Assembly: GCA_014799365.1 (NCBI GenBank)
Contig: JAAVIF010000073.1
Coordinates: 1-52,670, forward strand
Reading direction: 5' to 3'
DNA from: Oscillospiraceae bacterium
GTDB lineage: Bacteria; Bacillota; Clostridia; Oscillospirales; Ruminococcaceae
DNA length: 52,670 bases
In this document: positions 1-8,091 of the stretch, one piece after another
Position numbering within the stretch: the stretch's first letter is position 1
Layout of the letters: each line of letters opens with the position of its first letter
Position numbers and translations under genes: made by a program
The notes under the pieces: model-generated
Databases searched by the model: none
The model's input: only the letters and a program-made list of their open reading frames with translations
What the model was told of the DNA's origin: nothing

Positions 1-358
1 AGAGGGGGGTAAGGAAAGGATTCTTAAGAGTGAAAGCGAGCAAGCTCTGATGCCGCCGCATCCTTGCGGCGGTTTGGGCTTGCTCCCGACGGCATCCTGC
101 CGTCCCTAAGGGGGGAGAGTGGGGCAATGAGTTTCACCGATTTTTTCGTGTCCTTGCATGTAAACGCACTTTATTATAAAGCCTGCACTATGTTTTTAAT
201 GAATCCACATAAGGTGAAGCTTATTGCACCTTCTCCCCCCTTCCGAGACTTTTTGCTTGCAAAAGGTCTCTTAGTCACCCTTAAGCCCCGCGCGGGAGCG
301 CAAGCTGCACTTCGCTTCCGAGAAAAAGGAAAACACCGCATAAAGTGCAGTTTTAAGA
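1..358 (+). repeat. Dispersed long-stem element, copy A
   Basis: This is one of four related intergenic elements; the others are at 13803-14098, 21330-21600 and 28195-28507. It starts at the window edge and may be cut. Conserved parts are the AGAGGGGGGTAAGGAAAGG head, CTTAAG boxes, a G6/C6 stem (about 107-118 with 231-242), a GCCCCGCGCGGGAGCG block and a 3-prime hairpin ending in GTGCAGTTTT. The apical stem is 121-138 pairing with 213-230. Compared with the other copies, extra hairpins sit at the junction on both sides (about 29-103 and 245-272). A 100-codon reading frame crosses the element but is judged spurious. Confidence 0.8.
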
Positions 359-373
359 AAATCTAAAAATAAT

Positions 374-415
374 ACCCGTCAAAACCTTATTTTCATTTGG
401 TCCTTGGCGGGTATA
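374..415 (+). terminator. Intrinsic terminator-like hairpin before lon
   Basis: The arm ACCCGTCAAAACC at 374-386 pairs imperfectly with GGTCCTTGGCGGGT at 399-412 and is followed by a T-rich tail. A related hairpin with the same arm sequence lies downstream of the sigma factor gene at 25023-25060. It would insulate lon from transcription entering from the left. Confidence 0.55.
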
Positions 416-540
416 TCTTTATTGAGTTTTTTACAGTACCTTTTTATATTTTAATTATAATGTTTGTCGGCCGAAAAAAGTGAAAAATCAGGAAAAAAGC
501 TTATCTGTGTATATTTCACTTACTTTCCACCATTAACCAC

Positions 541-569
541 TTGCAATTATTATAAAATTAGAGTATAAT
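541..569 (+). promoter_or_regulatory. Sigma-A promoter of lon
   Basis: TTGCAA at 541-546 and TATAAT at 564-569 are separated by exactly 17 bases, about 70 bases before the lon start. No CtsR or CIRCE-type operator was recognised around it. Confidence 0.7.
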
Positions 570-636
570 AATAAAGCAATGAAAATTGCTTAAAAGAAAA
601 GCACACGCTTCCCCGTATCGAAAGGAATGATTATAT

Positions 637-3048
637 ATGAAGAACAAAGGAACAATGCCCGCGCTTGCCATGAGAGGCCTGGTGATTTTTCCGAAAATGA
701 TCCTGCACTTTGACGTAGGCAGGGATTATTCGGTCAACGCCATAAAAGAAGCGGCGGAGGGAGACCGCAGAATATTTCTTGTCGCGCAAAAGGACAGTCT
801 TGTGACCGATCCCGTAAACAGCGATGTTTATAAAGTAGGCGTAGTTGCCGAAGTAAGACAGACCCTTAAAACACCCGACGGCACCACAAGGGTGCTTGTT
901 GAGGGTATTTACCGCGCAAAGGCGGACGATTTCCACAAAGAAGGGGATTATTATGTAGCTACCCCCACGGTACTTAACGACCGCAAAAATACCTTTATTT
1001 CGCCCGAACAGGCTACCGCTTATATGCGCTCTTTAAAGGAAGCCTATTCCACCTATTGCAGCTTTGCTCCCAAAATGCCGAAGGAGCTGTATCAAAGCGC
1101 AATGGCGGAGCAGGATATTACAAAGCTTATAGATATTATTGTTTTCAATACATATCTGAAAACCGAGGACAGGCAAAAGCTGCTTGAGACCACCTCGGAA
1201 AAAAAGCGTGCGGAAATGCTGCTGAAATATCTTGACGTTGAGATCGAAATACTTATGCTGGAAATGGAGATCAACGAGGACGTCAGCGAAAGCATGGAGA
1301 AAAGTCAGCGGGATTATTATCTCCGCGAGCAGATGAGAGCCATTGCGCGCCAATTGGGCGATGAGGATTCCGTTGACGAGGCGTATGGCTATCAGGATAA
1401 AATTTACGCGCTTAAGCTCGACAAGGAGACGGAAGAAAAGCTGATAAAGGAAGCGGAAAAGCTGCTTAAAATGTCTCCGTCCTCGCAGGACTACAGCGTT
1501 ATCAGAAATTATCTGGACACGGTTTTAGACCTGCCCTGGAATAAAAAATCGGATAAGAAGATAGATATTGAAAAGGCCGAAAAGCAGCTTAACAAGGATC
1601 ACTACGGACTTAAAAAGGTTAAGGAGCGTATTCTGGAAACCATTGCGGTACGCGCCCTGAATCCGGATATAAAGGGACAGATCATTTGTCTTGTCGGCCC
1701 TCCCGGCGTAGGTAAAACCTCGGTGGGCAAGTCCATAGCGAAAGCCATTAACCGTTCCTACGCAAGAATTTCCCTTGGCGGTGTAGGCGACGAAGCGGAG
1801 ATAAGAGGTCACAGAAAAACCTACATAGGCGCAATGCCCGGAAGAATAGTCAAGGCCATGCAGCAGGCGAAAACCATGAATCCCGTTATCGTTCTTGACG
1901 AAATAGATAAGCTTCGCTCCGATTATAAGGGCGACCCCGCTTCCGCTTTGCTGGAGGTGCTTGACCCCGAGCAGAACGTTTCCTTTGCGGATCATTATCT
2001 TGAAATACCGCTGGATCTGAGCGAGGTAATGTTTATTACTACCGCAAACACTCTTGACACCATTCCCGCGCCGCTGCTTGACCGTATGGAGGTAATAGAG
2101 CTCCCCTCCTATACAAGAGAGGAAAAGTTCAATATTGCCAAAAAGCATCTTTTGCCCAAGCAGCTTAAAAAGCACGGCGAAAAGGCTTCACAGGTAAAGA
2201 TCGCCGACAGCGGCTTGTATGCTTTGATAGACAGCTATACCAAGGAGGCGGGTGTTCGCCGTCTTGAACAGAGAATAGCGTCTCTTTGCAGAAAAGCGGC
2301 AAAGAAGCTTGTTGAAGGCGAAGAAAAGGTAACAGTTAACGATAAGAATATAGGCGAGTTTTTGGGCGTAAAAAAGTATCTGCCCGAAGCGTTGCCGGAG
2401 CAGGACGAGGTGGGCTCGGTAACTGGTCTTGCGTGGACTGCGGTAGGCGGAGTTACCATGCCTCTTGAAGTGCTTGTTATGAACGGCACGGGCAAGCTTG
2501 AGCTTACGGGTTCTCTCGGCGAGGTCATGACCGAATCGGGCAAGATCGCGGTAAGCCTTGTGCGCAGCCTTGCGGATAAGTACAACATCGATCCCGAATT
2601 TTATAAAAACAAAGACTTGCATATTCACGCTCCCGAGGGGGCTGTGCCAAAGGACGGACCGTCGGCCGGCATTACCATGACCACGGCTCTTGTGTCCGCG
2701 CTGTCGGGTATACCCGTGAAAAGGGAAGTGGCTATGACGGGCGAAATAACCTTGCACGGAAAGGTGCTTCCAATAGGGGGACTGCGCGAAAAATCAATGG
2801 CGGCGTATAAGGCTAAGATAAAGACCGTTATTATTCCTTATGAGAATGAACCCGATCTGGAAGAGGTCGACGAGGTTGTTAAGCAAAACGTCAGGTTTAT
2901 TCCCGTTAAGAATATCGAGACAGTTTTGGATAACGCGCTTGTTAAGACCAATACAGCGGTAAAGGCTTTTGAAAAAGAGGAGATCGAAACGCCGAAAAAG
3001 CCGCCTGTTCCCAAGACGAGGGGGAGAAAAGGTTTAAGAGCAAAATAA
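637..3048 (+). CDS. lon: ATP-dependent protease Lon
   Basis: Lon is a cytoplasmic AAA+ serine protease that unfolds and degrades damaged or regulatory proteins. The 803-residue product has the full bacterial architecture: an N-terminal substrate-binding region, a coiled helical region, an ATPase with Walker A GPPGVGKT at about 354-361 and Walker B VIVLDEID near 417-424, and a C-terminal protease domain. The catalytic dyad is visible as Ser676 in KDGPSAG and Lys719 in LREKS; E. coli Lon uses S679 and K722. The ATG at 637 follows an AAAGGAA ribosome binding site. The gene has its own promoter (541-569) and terminator (3051-3092) and appears monocistronic. Length and motifs are all normal for the family. 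Confidence 0.97.
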   Translation: MKNKGTMPALAMRGLVIFPKMILHFDVGRDYSVNAIKEAAEGDRRIFLVAQKDSLVTDPVNSDVYKVGVVAEVRQTLKTPDGTTRVLVEGIYRAKADDFHKEGDYYVATPTVLNDRKNTFISPEQATAYMRSLKEAYSTYCSFAPKMPKELYQSAMAEQDITKLIDIIVFNTYLKTEDRQKLLETTSEKKRAEMLLKYLDVEIEILMLEMEINEDVSESMEKSQRDYYLREQMRAIARQLGDEDSVDEAYGYQDKIYALKLDKETEEKLIKEAEKLLKMSPSSQDYSVIRNYLDTVLDLPWNKKSDKKIDIEKAEKQLNKDHYGLKKVKERILETIAVRALNPDIKGQIICLVGPPGVGKTSVGKSIAKAINRSYARISLGGVGDEAEIRGHRKTYIGAMPGRIVKAMQQAKTMNPVIVLDEIDKLRSDYKGDPASALLEVLDPEQNVSFADHYLEIPLDLSEVMFITTANTLDTIPAPLLDRMEVIELPSYTREEKFNIAKKHLLPKQLKKHGEKASQVKIADSGLYALIDSYTKEAGVRRLEQRIASLCRKAAKKLVEGEEKVTVNDKNIGEFLGVKKYLPEALPEQDEVGSVTGLAWTAVGGVTMPLEVLVMNGTGKLELTGSLGEVMTESGKIAVSLVRSLADKYNIDPEFYKNKDLHIHAPEGAVPKDGPSAGITMTTALVSALSGIPVKREVAMTGEITLHGKVLPIGGLREKSMAAYKAKIKTVIIPYENEPDLEEVDEVVKQNVRFIPVKNIETVLDNALVKTNTAVKAFEKEEIETPKKPPVPKTRGRKGLRAK

Positions 3049-3050
3049 TT

Positions 3051-3093
3051 AACTGCACCGCAATCGGCATTTGTCGATTGCGGTGCAGTTTTG
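3051..3093 (+). terminator. Intrinsic terminator of lon
   Basis: A 16 bp perfect hairpin (3051-3066 with 3075-3090) with an 8-base loop starts 2 bases after the lon stop. Its short TTTT end overlaps the stem. The A-rich left end could also serve the opposing lipoprotein gene. Confidence 0.8.
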
Positions 3094-3155
3094 CTGCAAT
3101 GTTCAAATTGTTAAGCTTCCAAAAGCGACGGTGATAGAATCATACTGTTGACCGA

Positions 3156-3917
3156 TTAAAAATAATCGTAAAATTGATCGATTCTCCAACCGTTTTCGGT
3201 GTCAACAAATATACAGCAGTATTGTTCCATTAAATATTCGTCTTTTTTATCGGGATTGTACTCGCCGCCTTGTTTTTCGCGTGAAATCACATGATACTCG
3301 GTACAGCGGATCACCAACTCATCATCGCTTCGATTTATCACTTCAAATTCCTGATGAACCAAGGACATATCTCCGCCTTTGCTTAACGATTGAAAAAAGA
3401 GTTCTCCGTTGTAATCCGTAAACCATGGATAAGCGGCTAAATACCTATCTGCCGCCGAGTCGGTAAAAACATCGGTAATTGCTTTGTAAAAGCTGTCGTA
3501 TGTAAAACCGGATTCTATATATCTTGTACTGTAACCTGCGAGTGAATTGTCCGGATATTCAATTGCCGCACGTTCTCTTTCGTTAAACACTTCCCGCCAT
3601 ACGATATTTTCGGTGCTCGTGATCCGAATAAGTCCGCAGGCGTGAAGATACAGCTCCCATTCTTCGTCGCTTAAGCTGCCTTTAAGTTCTTTTTCGTTTT
3701 TGTCTAATTTTTCCTCATTGATTTCATATTCAAAATCCGCAAGCATATCCTCGGTCAGCGGACTGCCCGTTATCCTCATTACGGTTTCTTCATTAACATT
3801 TTTTTCTTCCGATTCGGAAGCGGTGGTTGTTGATTCGGGAGATTCGATCGAATTGTTCGCACAAGAGCAAAGAAGAAAGAACGCACAGATAAGAGGTATG
3901 AGTTTTATTGTTTTCAT
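3156..3917 (-). CDS. Putative secreted lipoprotein, unknown function
   Basis: The 253-residue product starts with a typical lipoprotein signal peptide: lysines, a hydrophobic stretch and the lipobox LLCSC. An acidic, Ser/Thr-rich linker follows, so it should be anchored outside the cell membrane. The rest is acidic with many aromatic residues; the C-terminal half (about residues 150-253) looks like a compact alpha/beta domain ending in GWRIDQFYDYF. The style resembles small clostridial extracellular lipoproteins, including IseA-like inhibitors, but no family was recognised with confidence. The ATG at 3917 is chosen because the signal peptide begins there and an AAAGG site precedes it. A longer in-frame start would run into the palindromic element at 3943-4113. 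The gene is single and minus-strand, convergent with lon. Confidence 0.75.
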   Translation of the reverse strand: MKTIKLIPLICAFFLLCSCANNSIESPESTTTASESEEKNVNEETVMRITGSPLTEDMLADFEYEINEEKLDKNEKELKGSLSDEEWELYLHACGLIRITSTENIVWREVFNERERAAIEYPDNSLAGYSTRYIESGFTYDSFYKAITDVFTDSAADRYLAAYPWFTDYNGELFFQSLSKGGDMSLVHQEFEVINRSDDELVIRCTEYHVISREKQGGEYNPDKKDEYLMEQYCCIFVDTENGWRIDQFYDYF

Positions 3918-3942
3918 GGTTCTGCCTTTCGTTATTTTAAAG

Positions 3943-4113
3943 TAATAGACCTGTTCGATAACCGGAGAAGTGCTGGATTGCGCAGGATTTTTGGCGAAAG
4001 GCAAAGTGTGCCGAACGCCGCTGTACTGTGTGTACCGCAAGTGAGGCACACAAAGCCTTTCGCAAAAAAGACAAGCAAGACGGTGCTTCGGAGGTTACCG
4101 AACAGGTCTAATA
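3943..4113. mobile_element. MITE-like palindromic element (171 bp)
   Basis: The two ends are near-perfect inverted repeats: TAATAGACCTGTTCG at 3943-3957 against CGAACAGGTCTAATA at 4099-4113. Pairing continues inward over about 70 bases per side with mismatches, including GCGAAAGGC facing GCCTTTCGC and GTGTGCC facing GGCACAC. No transposase is encoded. It lies just upstream of the lipoprotein gene and may carry or displace its promoter. Only one copy is in this window. Confidence 0.7.
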
Positions 4114-4382
4114 TAATTATAACAATTTATTTTAATAAAAGCAAGTATAAAATAGCTATATTTGTAATGTATATTAAAAGATATAGTAAAAAGATTGCTA
4201 CAACAATTTTATACCGCTATCTGTTTAATACAAACCTATATTTTGAATGTAGACTTTGTATATTGTCAAAACATAGGCTTGCATTATATCTTTATTGTTT
4301 TTTCTCCGATTTTTCATTTTAATTAAACCAAAAACAAATAAATTTTTTGTATAATAGTAAAAAATTACGCCGAGGTGATAAC
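4114..4382. other. AT-rich intergenic leader of the response regulator gene
   Basis: This stretch is very AT-rich with no credible gene. TATAAT at 4350-4355 is a possible -10 box, but no good -35 box lies 16-18 bases upstream. The ribosome binding site GAGGTGA at 4372-4378 sets the start of the next gene at 4383. Confidence 0.4.
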
Positions 4383-5054
4383 ATGCCCGAAAAAATACTT
4401 ATTTTTGAAGACGAGCCATCTATCCGTTCCGTTTTATGCGAGCTGCTTAAAGACGCGGGATATGAGGTCCGCGGAGTAAGCAACGGAGTGGAAGGTCTTG
4501 CGGAATACAGGCGCAGCCGTTTTGACCTTATATTGCTGGATATAATGATGCCTAAGCTGGACGGCTACGGAGTTTGCAGGGCGGTGAGAGAAGCTTCGGA
4601 TACGCCGATAATAGTACTTACCGCGCTTGACGATGAGGAAGCGCAGATAAAGGCGTTTGAATTGCAGGCGGACGATTATATTACAAAGCCTTTTTCTCTT
4701 AAATTGGTGCTGATGAGGATAGAAGCGGTGTTGAGAAGGACAACAAAAGGCGGTGAGCGGGACGGAGGAATCATTACATACGGAGAGATCAGGCTTGAGG
4801 CGGAAAACAGACAGGTATACAGGGGCAAAGAGGAGATCTTTCTGACAAGAACGGAATACGAGCTTTTAAAGCTGTTTATGGAAAACAAAAACCGCGTATT
4901 TACAAGGGACAACCTGTTGAACCGGGTATGGGGCTGCGATTTTTTCGGTGACGAAAAGACCGTCAATATACACATTATGAATCTGAGGCGCAAGCTCGGC
5001 GTTTCATGTATAGAGACTATAAGAGGGGTGGGGTACAGGCTTGCGAAGAATTAA
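4383..5054 (+). CDS. Two-component response regulator, OmpR/PhoB family
   Basis: This 223-residue regulator is the DNA-binding partner of the histidine kinase that follows. The receiver domain (about 1-118) has the full acidic set: Glu9/Asp10, the phospho-acceptor Asp53 in LLDIMMPKLDG, Thr80 and Lys102 in ITKPF. A C-terminal winged helix (about 127-223) contains TRTEYELLKLF and the NIHIMNLRRKL recognition region typical of OmpR-type regulators. The ATG at 4383 is preferred over an upstream in-frame ATG at 4347 because GAGGTGA lies just before it and the domain begins there. It overlaps the kinase gene by 14 bases, implying co-translation. The downstream FtsX-ABC genes are a plausible target, as in BceRS- or VanRS-like modules. 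Confidence 0.93.
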   Translation: MPEKILIFEDEPSIRSVLCELLKDAGYEVRGVSNGVEGLAEYRRSRFDLILLDIMMPKLDGYGVCRAVREASDTPIIVLTALDDEEAQIKAFELQADDYITKPFSLKLVLMRIEAVLRRTTKGGERDGGIITYGEIRLEAENRQVYRGKEEIFLTRTEYELLKLFMENKNRVFTRDNLLNRVWGCDFFGDEKTVNIHIMNLRRKLGVSCIETIRGVGYRLAKN

Positions 5055-6408
5055 AAACAGCCTTTCCGCAAAGGTTTTTTTGTGGGTTATGTCGGCTTTG
5101 ATATTGTGCAGCATGCTTATTTACGGCATTGTTATGATAGTCGTTCCTCACGGATTTACCGCTGTTTCAAACGGCAGAATAAACGGGGAGATTGAAAAAT
5201 TGACCTCGGAGCTTAATAATACCGATTTTAAGACGGCAAGCGAGATAATCAGCGATTTTTGCGCCAAAAATTTCGGCATGGCGGCAATGCTGGCTGTCGG
5301 TGCGGATTCGTTCAGCTTCGGTGACTTTGACAATATCCGCGGCGAGGACAAAGCCGTTTCAACATCTGTTGTTTTGGCATTTCCCGACTGCGAGGAAGCG
5401 GTTTTTTTAACTGTAATTTCAACAGGCTCTTCCGCAGACGAGCTGAACGGTGTTTTTATCGGAATGATACCCTTTGTGCTTGGGGCGATACTGCTTGTTT
5501 CCGCGGTAAGCGCGTGGCTGTGCAGCAGAGCCATAGTGACGCCTGTGCTTAAGATAAGCAGAGTGTCCAAAAGAATGGCAAAGCTTGATATGACCTGGCA
5601 TTGTGACGTTGACCGCGGAGATGAGCTGGGAGTGCTTGCCGACAGCTTGAATACTCTGTCCATTAAGCTTGGGGAGGCGATGGAGGAGCTGGAGGATACC
5701 AACAAAAGGCTGCGGGAGGAAATAAAAAAGGTCAACGCCGCCGAAAAACAGCGCAGAGACTTTTTCGCAGCGGCGTCCCATGAGCTTAAAACTCCCATAA
5801 CCGTTTTAAAGGGACAGATCGAAAGCATGATACTTGAAATCGGGAGATATAAGGATGTGAAAAGCGTTTTGCCCGAAACCCTGGTTGAGATCGAAAAAAC
5901 GGAACGGCTTGTAAAGGAGATCCTTTCGGTTTCAAAATTGGAAATAAACGGATTGGGCGAGAAAAACGAAAAAATTGACGTAAACGAATGTCTGCGCGAG
6001 GTGATAGAAGCACTTACTCCCTTGGCCTTTGAAAAGGATATTGAAATAGTCTTTGATACGGATCGTCCGACGGTTTATATAGAGGGAAATACCGCGCTGT
6101 TCCGTAAGGCACTGCACAATATTTTAAGCAACGCCGTATTCCATTCGCCAATGGGAAGTAATGTCAAGGCGGAGCTTATCGGGGAAAAGCTGACGGTTGT
6201 GAATACGGGCGTTACGCTGCCCGAGGAAGAAATTCACGATTTATTTACCCCCTTTTACCGCGTGGAGAAATCGCGCAGCAAGGACACGGGCGGAAGCGGG
6301 CTGGGGCTTTATCTGGTGGAAACTATCCTAAGACTTCACGGGCTTTCCTTTGATATTTCAAACGGGGATAACTGCGTTATTTTTACGGTATTGTTAAATC
6401 AAAATTAA
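5041..6408 (+). CDS. Membrane sensor histidine kinase
   Basis: The 455-residue product pairs with the overlapping response regulator. It has a first membrane helix at about 13-36, an extracellular sensor of roughly 100 residues, a second helix at about 140-163 and a HAMP linker. A HisKA domain follows with phospho-acceptor His247 in ASHELKTPITVL. The C-terminal ATPase has an N-box (HNILSNAV) and a G-box (GGSGLGLYLVE). The start is a TTG at 5041 inside the regulator gene, preceded by GGGGTGGGG; an ATG at 5089 would remove the start of the first helix. The ligand is unknown; the short sensor domain and the linked permease/ATPase suggest a cell-envelope or peptide stress signal, which is inference. 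Confidence 0.92.
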   Translation: MRRIKNSLSAKVFLWVMSALILCSMLIYGIVMIVVPHGFTAVSNGRINGEIEKLTSELNNTDFKTASEIISDFCAKNFGMAAMLAVGADSFSFGDFDNIRGEDKAVSTSVVLAFPDCEEAVFLTVISTGSSADELNGVFIGMIPFVLGAILLVSAVSAWLCSRAIVTPVLKISRVSKRMAKLDMTWHCDVDRGDELGVLADSLNTLSIKLGEAMEELEDTNKRLREEIKKVNAAEKQRRDFFAAASHELKTPITVLKGQIESMILEIGRYKDVKSVLPETLVEIEKTERLVKEILSVSKLEINGLGEKNEKIDVNECLREVIEALTPLAFEKDIEIVFDTDRPTVYIEGNTALFRKALHNILSNAVFHSPMGSNVKAELIGEKLTVVNTGVTLPEEEIHDLFTPFYRVEKSRSKDTGGSGLGLYLVETILRLHGLSFDISNGDNCVIFTVLLNQN

Positions 6409-6428
6409 ATAAAATCAAAATCCAAAAT

Positions 6429-6509
6429 AAACCGTCCTTTCTTATAATTGATTTTGAACCTATTCGCATAGGAATGGCTCTTATATCGAATTATAAGAAA
6501 GGACGGTTT
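6429..6509 (+). promoter_or_regulatory. 21 bp hairpin covering the permease ribosome binding site
   Basis: Bases 6429-6449 are the exact reverse complement of 6489-6509. The 39-base interior holds a small CCTAT-TCGC-ATAGG hairpin. The right arm contains AAGAAAGGACGG, the only ribosome binding site for the ATG at 6515. In RNA the stem would hide that site, or it may act as a partial terminator after the kinase gene because the right arm runs into TTTTT. Either way it can set permease expression relative to the kinase. Confidence 0.7.
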
Positions 6510-6514
6510 TTATC

Positions 6515-7987
6515 ATGTCATTTTTTTACCGCGCGTTCAGATACATAACGCGCAAGACAGGCAGATCGATACTGCTTTTTTTAACGCTTTCGGCAACGGC
6601 GACCTTGATATTATCGGGAATCGCCGTCAAGGACGCTACGCAGACGGCACAGCTTAACGTAAGGCAGGCACTTGGCGGAGTGTTCACAATGGAGCAGAAC
6701 ACAAGCGATCCGAGCAAGTGGGAGTCTAAGGCGGTGGGAGGCTTCGGTTACAGGTCGTGGTATACGGGCGAGCAGCTTACCGAGACGCTTGCCGATATTG
6801 TTTTGGAAAAGGTTGAGGGGATAAGGGGCTATAACGCCTCGGCGGTAGTCTATATTGTTGCTTCCGATTCAAAGGGAAAGACGCTTGAGCTGCTTCAATC
6901 CGATGACGACGGGTTCAGCGCGCTGTTAAGCAGCTACGGGGATTTTAATTCCACCGTTTCAACCTACGCAAGCACAAATACCGAATTTGACAGTTATTTT
7001 ACGGGCGGTCTGCTGGAGCTTGCTGAGGGCAGGCACATCAACTCAAAGAACGACGAAAGTGCCGTTATCATCAGCAAGGAATTGGCGAAGCTGAACGGGC
7101 TTAAGGTGGGCGATAAACTGATCCTGCATATGTCCGAGTTTAAGGCGTCCATGTCGGACATAGATTTTGAGAAGACAAAAAAAGAGGTGGAGATAGTGGG
7201 TCTGTTTCACGCCACCGCCAAAAGCTCCGCCGCTTTGTCAAACTGGTCTATGGACAACGCGATATACACCACCATGAACGTGGCGGCACATGTACGCCCC
7301 GATACGCTTGACGAGGGCTACGAAAAGATATGCTTTTACGTTTCCGATCCCGCCGAATTGGAAAGTATCACGGAGAAGGTCAAAAATCTGCCCGATATTG
7401 ATCCCACGGACTTTATAATAAAATGCGACAGCAGCAGTGTGGATTCCGTTTCAAAACCGCTTTCAAATATGAACGATCTTATTTCGGTGCTGATAGTTTC
7501 GGTGTTGGCGGTTGGGGCAATAATTTTGTATCTTATACTGTCGGGACGGGTCAAGGAGCGTGTACATGAAAGCGGTATATTGCTTTCTTTCGGCTTTTCC
7601 AAATGTAATATTGTGGGACAGTATCTTACGGAAGCCGTTGTTATTGCCGCCGCCGCGTTTTTGTTGGCGGTGTTTGCAAGCGGTGCCGTTGCCGAAGCGG
7701 CGGGGAACAGGCTTATCGATTACACGATGTCGGAAAGCGCAGACAACGCAGGCAGCTCCGATTCGTTGGGGACAAATGTAGACGGCGGCGTGATAGTAGG
7801 TTCCGATGATTTTGCGCCAAAATTCGATGGAAACGGAAAGCTGACGGAAATAGAGGTAAGCATTAAGCCCGCCGCGGTTGTGATCCTTTTTGCAGCGGGT
7901 CTCTCGGTGGTGGTCGTTTCCGTTATTGCGGCGGCTTTGCCGGTGCTTATGATGAAGCCTAAGGAAATACTTTCAAAAATGAGCTGA
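6515..7987 (+). CDS. FtsX/MacB-type ABC transporter permease
   Basis: The 490-residue membrane protein has the MacB/FtsX plan: one N-terminal membrane helix (about 18-37), a large extracellular MacB-like core (about 40-318), then three helices at about 320-343, 370-396 and 451-477. After the second helix comes the diagnostic segment RVKERVHESGILLSFGFS, which contacts the ATPase. An acidic Gly/Ser/Asp-rich extracellular loop lies at about 402-445. Partners are the ATPase at 8092 and probably the upstream two-component system. Such systems export or sense peptides, or act on cell-wall hydrolases, rather than import nutrients. The substrate is unknown. Translation start is controlled by the hairpin at 6429-6509. 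Confidence 0.9.
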   Translation: MSFFYRAFRYITRKTGRSILLFLTLSATATLILSGIAVKDATQTAQLNVRQALGGVFTMEQNTSDPSKWESKAVGGFGYRSWYTGEQLTETLADIVLEKVEGIRGYNASAVVYIVASDSKGKTLELLQSDDDGFSALLSSYGDFNSTVSTYASTNTEFDSYFTGGLLELAEGRHINSKNDESAVIISKELAKLNGLKVGDKLILHMSEFKASMSDIDFEKTKKEVEIVGLFHATAKSSAALSNWSMDNAIYTTMNVAAHVRPDTLDEGYEKICFYVSDPAELESITEKVKNLPDIDPTDFIIKCDSSSVDSVSKPLSNMNDLISVLIVSVLAVGAIILYLILSGRVKERVHESGILLSFGFSKCNIVGQYLTEAVVIAAAAFLLAVFASGAVAEAAGNRLIDYTMSESADNAGSSDSLGTNVDGGVIVGSDDFAPKFDGNGKLTEIEVSIKPAAVVILFAAGLSVVVVSVIAAALPVLMMKPKEILSKMS

Positions 7988-8038
7988 GTGAGATCGGCTT
8001 GAAAGAATTTGAAAAAACGGTTTTTTTCAAGCCCGTCA

Positions 8039-8060
8039 CGTTGCCGCAAAAGCGGCAACG
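8039..8060 (+). promoter_or_regulatory. GC-rich intercistronic hairpin
   Basis: CGTTGCCGC at 8039-8047 and GCGGCAACG at 8052-8060 form a 9 bp stem with an AAAA loop between the permease stop and the ATPase start. There is no T-run, so it is more likely to protect the mRNA or tune the permease:ATPase ratio than to terminate. Confidence 0.55.
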
Positions 8061-8091
8061 CCGATCAATAGGAAAGGTAGATTATAATAAA

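Noticed and set aside
64-366. 100-codon reading frame in copy A of the long-stem repeat
   Set aside because: It follows repeat sequence and hairpins, has no ribosome binding site, and equivalent copies do not keep the frame.
3918-4049. N-terminal extension of the lipoprotein gene
   Set aside because: It would be translated from the palindromic element and would bury the signal peptide; ATG 3917 has a ribosome binding site.
4978-5088. ATG 5089 as the start of the sensor kinase
   Set aside because: It would cut the first membrane helix; the TTG at 5041 has a GGGG-type site and overlaps the regulator as is usual for such pairs.
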